From DASUPK01 sp963774305 (GTDB lineage: Bacteria > Actinomycetota > Thermoleophilia > Solirubrobacterales > 70-9): 64,000 nt of DNA. A program made the position numbers and the translations under genes. The stretch is taken from contig CAVZEM010000005.1 in the NCBI GenBank assembly GCA_963774305.1, positions 62,001-126,000 of the forward strand, given 5' to 3'. Below are positions 32,159 through 38,321 of the stretch, piece by piece; position 1 is the stretch's first letter; every line of letters begins with the position of its first letter. A model generated the notes under the pieces. That model was not told where the DNA came from, did not search any database, and saw only the letters and a list, made by a program, of their open reading frames with translations.

Positions 32159-32917
32159 CAGCCCTCCCCGTTCGCCTGCTGCACGAAGGTCTGGGCCGCC
32201 TGGATGCCTGCCGCCTGCTGCTCCAGCCAGGCCTGGTAGGTCGGCACGTCCACGACGTGGACTCGGGTGCGCATCACCGCGTAGCTGGCGCCCGAGAAGG
32301 CGTAGCTCGCGCCGTCGTAGTCGCCCGTCTCGTCGGCCTTGAACCAGGTCGAGTTGCTCTCACCCGGCGTCGCGTCGAACTTGCCGCTCAGCCCGGGGAC
32401 CCACCAGCGGTGGACGACGTCCGTGGAGCAGAGGTGCAGGATGACCGCGGTATCGACCGGGACGACCAGCTCGTAGTACGAGTAGGTGCCGTCCGGGTAC
32501 TCGTAGCGCCAGATCCACTGCTGGCCGCAGGCCCTGATCTGGAGCGGCGCGGAGGAGGGCGCGGTGACCGGCAGGTCGAGCGACTCTCTGGGCAGTCAGG
32601 CTCGCGGTGGCCTGCAACCCGTCGGGCCCGGACGCCTCCACCTTCTTGGTGTCGTGGGTGAGGAGGACGGCGAGCACGAACGCAAAGATCGCGATCGCCG
32701 CGAAGACCCCCGCGGTCGCGAACTGGGCCGGCCGCCGAACGACCAGGCGCCGCGGCTGTCGGCCTCGCGCGGACCGGAGCCGCATGACCATGGCGACCAC
32801 GGCCAGGTTGATCGCCACCAGCAGCACCAGGCCGATGGCGAGCATCACCCAGTACATGGTGTTCATGTCCACCGCGTTGGGCGAGTGCGCGCTGTGGGGG
32901 CCGAGAAGGGCTAGCAA
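32158..32917 (-). CDS. Cytochrome oxidase subunit II-like protein lacking CuA ligands (one frameshift)
   Basis: About 250 residues in two frames. Part one (from TTG 32917, or ATG 32866) has two membrane helices (MYWVMLAIGLVLLVAINLAV and FATAGVFAAIAIFAFVLAVL). Around 32584-32600 an extra base breaks the frame; the next frame gives SLDLPVTAPSSAPLQIRACG, QQWIWRYEYPDGTYSYYELV, STDVVHRWWVPGLSGKFDAT and ends at 32158. The cupredoxin fold is clear, but at the CuA site the sequence is GASYAFSGASYAVM: Ser, Ser and Tyr instead of Cys, Cys and His. One His (VVHRWW) and Met remain. The frameshift may be real or an assembly error. Confidence 0.78.
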
Positions 32918-32967
32918 GGCGGCGTGAGTCTATTAACTCGCCCCCTCACACCGTTCCGCCCGGTCAA

Positions 32968-32983
32968 TTGGCTGGTCAGCCAA
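32968..32983. promoter_or_regulatory. Palindromic operator candidate
   Basis: TTGGCTG-GT-CAGCCAA, a perfect 7-bp dyad in the divergent intergenic region between the degenerate oxidase genes and the SCP2-R2lox fusion. The size and symmetry suit a TetR-family regulator. Confidence 0.5.
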
Positions 32984-33015
32984 ATCACCCGCGCGTCTGC
33001 CAGAATCGCGAGTCG

Positions 33016-34794
33016 ATGGCGGAGGAAGGGACTGCGGCACAGGCCCTACGGCGCATGGCGGATTCCGACCCGGAGCTCGCGGCGCGCCTCGTCCTGCATT
33101 CGATGCCCGCCGCGGCCGCGACCCTCCCGGCCGGCCTCAGCTACCGGCTCGAGCTCGAGGGGCTCGGCGCCTGGACCGTGAAGTCCGCCGGCGACCGGGC
33201 CGAGGTGACCGAGGTTCCGACCGGCGGCGATCTGAATGGGGAGGCCTTCGCGATCTCCACCGACCCGGCGACCCTCGCTCAACTGGCATCCGGCCGCAGC
33301 CCGATCGGGGCGCTGGCGCGACGACGCGTGCGGCTTCGAGGCCGGCGGCGCAAGGCCCTGGCCCTCCGGCGGCTCTCCGCCGACGCGGGCCCTCGCGATC
33401 TCGCGCGCCTCGGCGTGCCCGTCGACCCAGACCTCGTCTTCCGCTCGCTCGAGTACGCGATCGACCCCGAGTGGACCAGGGGTCACACCTTCACCGTCGC
33501 CTACGAGCTGGTCGGTGAGGGCGGCGGAGCCTGGCGAGTCGAGGTGGACGACGGCAGCGTCCGGGTCCAGCGCGGTGTCGGCGAGAGCCCCGACGCGATC
33601 GTCCGCATTCGCTATTCGGACTGGCTGCGGCTGCTCTCCGGTGAGCTCAGCCCCTCGGACGCGATGAGGCTCGGCCATACCGAGGTCGATGGCCGGATCT
33701 TCCCCGTCACCCGGATGGGCCGCTGGATCGACCGGGCGGAGGGGGTCGACGGCCCGGAGCTCGTCCGCGAGGAGCGGCAGCGGGTCCTGCAGGCGCAGAA
33801 CGCCGGCAGCTGGGGGAGCAAGGTGAGCTCGAACGGCGCGTCCTCGGACGCGGGCGACCCGGCCGAGTCCAAGCGCCCGCGGGGTGGCCTGATGAGCTAC
33901 GAGCAGCTCTACGCGCTCTGGGAGCGGCAGAACTGGCGCGCCCACGAGCTCGACTTCTCGGTTGACCGCGACCACTGGCTGGTCAGCCCGGCGGAGTCCC
34001 AGCAGCACACCGCCTTCAGCATCGGCAGCTTCTACGTCGGCGAGGAGCGCGTCACCGCCGACCTCGCGCCGTTCCTGCTGGCCGCGCCGAGCGGCGAGGT
34101 CGAGGCCTTCCTGGCGACGCAGCTGGTCGACGAGATGCGCCACGCCGTCTTCTTCGACCGCTGGGCGAGCGAGGTGATGGGCCTCGAGTCAGGCAGCTTC
34201 CGGGCCCGCCTTCACGAGATCGAGGATCGGATGCTCGGGCCCTGGCGGTTCCTCTTCGACGATTCGCTGCGGGACATCGCCGACCGGATCAAGGCCAAGC
34301 CCGACGACCTCCAGCTCTTCGTCGAGGGCATCGTCACGTACCACATGGTCACCGAGGGAGTCCTGGCGATGCCCGGGCAGCGAATCATGATCGAGTACAC
34401 CCAGGACCACGAGCTCTACCCGGGCTTCAACAAGGGCTTCCGGCTGGTCGAGCAGGACGAGCACCGACACATCGCCTTCGGCGTCCGCTTCCTGAAGGAC
34501 GTCTGCGACGAGCGGCCAGAGATGAAGGGGGTCGTGTTGCGGCGGCTCGAGGAGCTGCTGCCGAAGGCGGCCGAGGTCTTCTGCCCGCCGGAAGCCGATG
34601 ATCCGTCCGACTTCTTCTCCTACGGACACCATTCCTCGCAGATCTACGGTTTCGCCTACCAGGCGCTGAAGCGCCGCATGGCGGCGATCGGGATCGAGAT
34701 CCCGCCGCCCGAGGAGCTGATGCCGGGTCCGGTGGACTTCAGCGGGCTCGCCGAGCGGCGGGTGCTCGCCGCCGAGTCGGGCTCGACGGTCTGA
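33016..34794 (+). CDS. SCP2-SCP2-R2lox fusion protein
   Basis: 592 residues. Residues about 30-115 and 150-240 look like two SCP2-type lipid-binding domains (GLSYRLELEGLGAWTVKSAG; WRVEVDDGSVRVQRGVGESP with WLRLLSGELSPSDAM). After a linker, residues about 292-575 form a ferritin-like R2lox domain. Metal ligands are Glu343, Glu373, His376 (DEMRH), Glu447, Glu482, His485 (DEHRH). Val346 and Tyr442 stand at the positions of the Val-Tyr cross-link of R2lox. So it is probably a Mn/Fe or Fe/Fe oxidase acting on a lipid held or delivered by the SCP2 domains. ATG 33016 is preferred to the upstream TTG inside the palindrome. Confidence 0.85.
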   Translation: MAEEGTAAQALRRMADSDPELAARLVLHSMPAAAATLPAGLSYRLELEGLGAWTVKSAGDRAEVTEVPTGGDLNGEAFAISTDPATLAQLASGRSPIGALARRRVRLRGRRRKALALRRLSADAGPRDLARLGVPVDPDLVFRSLEYAIDPEWTRGHTFTVAYELVGEGGGAWRVEVDDGSVRVQRGVGESPDAIVRIRYSDWLRLLSGELSPSDAMRLGHTEVDGRIFPVTRMGRWIDRAEGVDGPELVREERQRVLQAQNAGSWGSKVSSNGASSDAGDPAESKRPRGGLMSYEQLYALWERQNWRAHELDFSVDRDHWLVSPAESQQHTAFSIGSFYVGEERVTADLAPFLLAAPSGEVEAFLATQLVDEMRHAVFFDRWASEVMGLESGSFRARLHEIEDRMLGPWRFLFDDSLRDIADRIKAKPDDLQLFVEGIVTYHMVTEGVLAMPGQRIMIEYTQDHELYPGFNKGFRLVEQDEHRHIAFGVRFLKDVCDERPEMKGVVLRRLEELLPKAAEVFCPPEADDPSDFFSYGHHSSQIYGFAYQALKRRMAAIGIEIPPPEELMPGPVDFSGLAERRVLAAESGSTV

Positions 34795-34799
34795 TCGCC

Positions 34800-35018
34800 T
34801 CAGACGGCCGTTCCGCCGCCTCCACCGGTGCTTCCCCCACCGCTGGAGTGGTCGCACGGATGCGATCCGGTGGAGTGGTGGTTTCCGCCGTAGCTGTGTT
34901 CCCCGCCGTAGCCGTGGTGGTGGCTGCCACCTCCGGTGCAGGCTTGGCTCGCCGGGGCGGCCAACCCGAGCGCCGCCACGACTCCGGCCGTTGCAAACAG
35001 CTTCGTCCTGGTCTTCAA
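34800..35018 (-). CDS. Small secreted His/Gly-rich peptide
   Basis: 72 residues from TTG 35018, with AGGAGGT placed correctly upstream. Signal peptide KTRTKLFATAGVVAALGLAA ends at PASQA; the mature peptide is CTGGGSHHHGYGGEHSYGGN, HHSTGSHPCDHSSGGG and a Gly-rich end. Eight or more His residues and two Cys suggest metal binding outside the cell. It is convergent with the R2lox fusion gene and divergent from the M1 peptidase gene. Confidence 0.65.
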   Translation of the reverse strand: MKTRTKLFATAGVVAALGLAAPASQACTGGGSHHHGYGGEHSYGGNHHSTGSHPCDHSSGGGSTGGGGGTAV

Positions 35019-35164
35019 AGCGGACCTCCTGGAAAGTGGCGCGAATTCCGTTTCGCGCGCTGTGCGGGCTCTCTCGGGCGCGCCCGCGTTCCCCTTGAGC
35101 CCGTTGGACACCTCCGAGGGCTGGGCTGGACGGACGATCACCCCCCAACGTCGGTTCTTCCCGG

Positions 35165-36532
35165 ATGAGACCGATCGGGACAATCGCCTGCGCCGGGCTG
35201 TTGGTCACGGGCTTGCTGGCCGTCGCCGCGGCCCGGGCGCAGAGTCCCGGCGCGCCCGGAATCGGGGATCCCTACTTCCCGCTGATGGGCAACGGCGGCT
35301 ATGAGGTCGACCACTACGACCTCAATCTGAGAGCCCGGCCAAAGCCCGACAAGCTCAAGGCGATCGCGACGGTCAGCGCCACAGCGACCCAGGCGCTGAG
35401 CTCCTTCAACCTCGATTTCCGCGGGCTGCGGGTCACCTCGGTCACCGTCAACGGTGCACGGGCGTCGGTCACCCGCCGCGGCGGTGAGATGACCGTGACC
35501 CCGGCGGGGCCGATCGCTGCGGGTGCGAGCTTCACGGTGGTGGTCGCCTACCACGGCCGCCCGCGGCCGATCGGGGGGATCGGCTGGATCCGAACACATG
35601 ACGGGACCGCGGCGTTCAGCGAGCCGAACGGGTCGCCGAGCTGGTTTCCCTGCAACGACCATCCCTCGGACAAGGCGACCTACTCGTTCACCGTCACCGT
35701 GCCGCGTCGCTACCACGCGATCGCCAACGGTCTGCTCGACTCGAGCCAGCGACACGGCGGCTCCGCCAGGTTCGCCTGGCATGAGCCGCAGCCGATGGCC
35801 ACCTACCTCGCGACCGTGACGATCGGTCACTTCCGGATCAAGCCGTCGGTGGTGGACGGGCTGCCGGCGTGGACCGCCGTCTCCCGGGGTCTCGGCCGGC
35901 AATCGCGGAAAGGCCTGCGGAAGCTGCCCAAGGTCATCAGCCTCTACGGCGACCGCTTCGGCGCCTATCCGTTCTCGAGCGCCGGGTCGATCGTCGTCCC
36001 TGGGAAGTCCGAGACGGCGCTCGAGACCCAGACCAGGCCCGTCTACCTCGGCGCTCCATTCGGGGCGGTTGTTGCCCACGAGACGGCGCACCAGTGGTTC
36101 GGGGACGCCGTCTCGCTCGCGCAGTGGCAGGACGTCTGGCTGAACGAGGGCTTCGCCACCTGGTCGCAGTGGATGTGGTCGGCTCGCGGCGGCGACAGGA
36201 AGCTTCGCGACACCTTCGAGAACTACTTCAACCTGAACTTCAAGTCGGTCGGCATCCGCCACTTCTGGAAGCTGCCACCCGGCGCTCCCGGGCCGAAGAA
36301 GCTGTTCTCGTTCGCCGTCTACTACCGCGGGGCGATGACCCTCGAGGCGCTCCGCGAGAAGGTTGGCGACGCGGTCTTCTATTCGATCCTCCGCGACTGG
36401 GTCTCGCAGCACCGCTACGCGAACGGGACGACCCAGCAGTTCATCTCGCTTGCGACGGCCGACTCGGGCGTCTCGCTGGACCGCTTCTTCGACCTCTGGC
36501 TGTTCCAGCCGCGCAAGCCGAGCGGCTGGTAA
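35165..36532 (+). CDS. Secreted M1-family metallopeptidase
   Basis: 455 residues. Signal peptide (RPIGTIACAGLLVTGLLAVA, cleavage near ARAQ), N-terminal beta domain (HYDLNLRARPKPDKLKAIAT) and thermolysin-like catalytic domain. The zinc site is HETAHQWFGD with the second Glu in VWLNEGFATWSQW, as in M1 aminopeptidases. The exopeptidase GxMEN motif is not clear. The protein is short, lacking the large C-terminal helical domain of classical aminopeptidase N. Probably trims extracellular peptides. Confidence 0.9.
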   Translation: MRPIGTIACAGLLVTGLLAVAAARAQSPGAPGIGDPYFPLMGNGGYEVDHYDLNLRARPKPDKLKAIATVSATATQALSSFNLDFRGLRVTSVTVNGARASVTRRGGEMTVTPAGPIAAGASFTVVVAYHGRPRPIGGIGWIRTHDGTAAFSEPNGSPSWFPCNDHPSDKATYSFTVTVPRRYHAIANGLLDSSQRHGGSARFAWHEPQPMATYLATVTIGHFRIKPSVVDGLPAWTAVSRGLGRQSRKGLRKLPKVISLYGDRFGAYPFSSAGSIVVPGKSETALETQTRPVYLGAPFGAVVAHETAHQWFGDAVSLAQWQDVWLNEGFATWSQWMWSARGGDRKLRDTFENYFNLNFKSVGIRHFWKLPPGAPGPKKLFSFAVYYRGAMTLEALREKVGDAVFYSILRDWVSQHRYANGTTQQFISLATADSGVSLDRFFDLWLFQPRKPSGW

Positions 36533-36546
36533 ATAGGCTCCGCCGC

Positions 36547-38142
36547 ATGCCGAGCGTGCGTGAGGTCACCTTCGAGCTCTTCCGGCAGCACGGGATGACA
36601 ACGATCTTCGGCAACCCGGGCTCGACCGAGCTGCCGATGCTCGCCGAGTTCCCCGACGACTTCCGCTACGTCCTCGGGCTCCAGGAGGCGGTGGCGGTCG
36701 GGATGGCCGACGGATACGCGCAGGCCTCGGGCGGCCCGGCTCACGTCAACCTGCACACGGCGCCGGGCGTCGGCAACGGGATGGGAGCGATCTTCAACGC
36801 CCAGGCGAACCACTCGCCGCTGCTCGTGACGGCCGGCCAGCAGGTCAGGGCCCACATCACGATGCAGGCCAACCTGACCAACCGCGACGCGACGCGCGTC
36901 GTCCATCCGTTCGTCAAGTGGAGCTTCGAGCCGCCGCGAGCCCAGGACGTCCCGCACGCCCTCGCCCGGGCGATCCACACAGCCTCCCTGGCCCCCAGGG
37001 GACCGGCCTTCGTCTCGCTGCCGATGGACGACTGGAACGTGGAGGCGGAGGAGGCCTCCGGCGCCGTTGTCGAGCGGACCTCCGAGCCCCGGTTCGGGCC
37101 GGACCCCGACGCGATCCGGGCGCTGGCGAAGCGCCTGGAGGAGGCGAGCAACCCCGTGCTGGTGGCGGGCCCCGACATCGATGCCAGCGGGGCCTGGGAC
37201 GACGCCGTCGCGCTGGCGGAGCGCCAGCGGCTGCCGGTGTTCGCCTCGCCGGCGCCGGGCGGCGGCCGCCTCGGCTTCCCGGAGGGGCACCCGCTCTTCC
37301 AGGGAGTGCTCCCTCCGGCGATCGGACCGGTCGCCGAGACGCTCAAGGGCCGCGACCTGATCCTGGTGATCGGCTCCTCGGTGTTCCCGTACTACCCCTA
37401 CATCCCGGGGCCGCTGCTCCCGGAGGGCGCCTCGCTCGTCGCGATCACCACCGACCCGGACGAGGCCGCCCGCGCCCCGATGGGCGACGTGATCCTGGCC
37501 GATCCCGCCCTGGCCATCCGCGCGCTGCTCGCCGAGGTGGGCGAGGCGAACCGCGAGGAGCCGGAGCCGCTCCCCGAGCCGAGCGCCGGCGACGAGTCCG
37601 ACCCGATGACGCCGACGATGGTCCACAACACGCTCGCCCAGGTCTTCCCCGACGACGGGATCGTCGTGCTCGAGTCGCCCTCCAGCACCCTGGCCCTCCG
37701 GAATCAGCTGCGACTGTCGAAGCCCGGGAGCTATTACTTCGGCGCGGGCGGAGGCCTCGGCTTCGGCCTCGCCGCTGCTATCGGCGTCCAGCTCGCCCAG
37801 CCCGACCGGCCGGTGGTCTGCGTCCTCGGCGAGGGCTCGGCCCAGTACGCGATCACGGGCTTCTGGACCGCGGCGGCCTACGACGTGCCGGTCACCTTCC
37901 TCGTCCTCCGTAACGAGGAGTACTCGATCCTCAAGTGGTTTGCGGACGTGGAGGAGGTCAAGGGCGCCCCGGGCCTCGACCTGCCCGCACTGGAGGTCGC
38001 GAAGGTTGCCGAGTCGTACGGCGTCGCCTCCAAGGCCGTCTCCGGCCGCGATGAGCTGCACGCCGCACTCGAGGCCGCGATCGGCGAGGGCAAGCCGCAG
38101 CTCGTCGAGGTCCCGGTCACGCCGGGCATGGCACTCTTCTAG
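36547..38142 (+). CDS. mdlC: Benzoylformate decarboxylase-like ThDP enzyme
   Basis: 531 residues with the three domains of ThDP-dependent decarboxylases. N-terminal PYR domain: FGNPGSTELPML holds the active-site Ser of benzoylformate decarboxylase, LQEAVAVGMADGYA the cofactor-activating Glu, NLHTAPGVGNGMGAIFNAQ the active-site His. The C-terminal PP domain has the ThDP motif GEGSAQYAITGFWTAAAYDV. Likely cleaves an aromatic 2-oxoacid to aldehyde and CO2. It lies 14 bp after the M1 peptidase gene and ahead of a 2-hydroxyacid dehydrogenase, which might supply 2-oxoacids such as benzoylformate. The substrate is an inference. Confidence 0.83.
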   Translation: MPSVREVTFELFRQHGMTTIFGNPGSTELPMLAEFPDDFRYVLGLQEAVAVGMADGYAQASGGPAHVNLHTAPGVGNGMGAIFNAQANHSPLLVTAGQQVRAHITMQANLTNRDATRVVHPFVKWSFEPPRAQDVPHALARAIHTASLAPRGPAFVSLPMDDWNVEAEEASGAVVERTSEPRFGPDPDAIRALAKRLEEASNPVLVAGPDIDASGAWDDAVALAERQRLPVFASPAPGGGRLGFPEGHPLFQGVLPPAIGPVAETLKGRDLILVIGSSVFPYYPYIPGPLLPEGASLVAITTDPDEAARAPMGDVILADPALAIRALLAEVGEANREEPEPLPEPSAGDESDPMTPTMVHNTLAQVFPDDGIVVLESPSSTLALRNQLRLSKPGSYYFGAGGGLGFGLAAAIGVQLAQPDRPVVCVLGEGSAQYAITGFWTAAAYDVPVTFLVLRNEEYSILKWFADVEEVKGAPGLDLPALEVAKVAESYGVASKAVSGRDELHAALEAAIGEGKPQLVEVPVTPGMALF

Positions 38143-38222
38143 GCCGTCGGCCCTCCATCCCGACCTGCGGTTCCGAAAGGCTGCCTATGCGGCTTCGGAA
38201 TAGGCGATCAACGGCGTGAATA

Positions 38223-38254
38223 TTCGAGTCACCTCGAGAATCGAATAACTCGAA
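38223..38254. promoter_or_regulatory. Inverted repeat upstream of the FAD/Fe-S dehydrogenase gene
   Basis: TTCGAGT (38223-38229) and ACTCGAA (38248-38254) with further CTCGAGAATCGAAT symmetry between them; a TTGACA follows at 38269-38274. It may be an operator-promoter region for the gene starting at 38322. Confidence 0.4.
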
Positions 38255-38321
38255 AGCGCCCAGTCCCTTTGACACAAGGTCCCCAGCGGATCTCCGTGGC
38301 CCAGCCCATTAGGCTGGCGAC

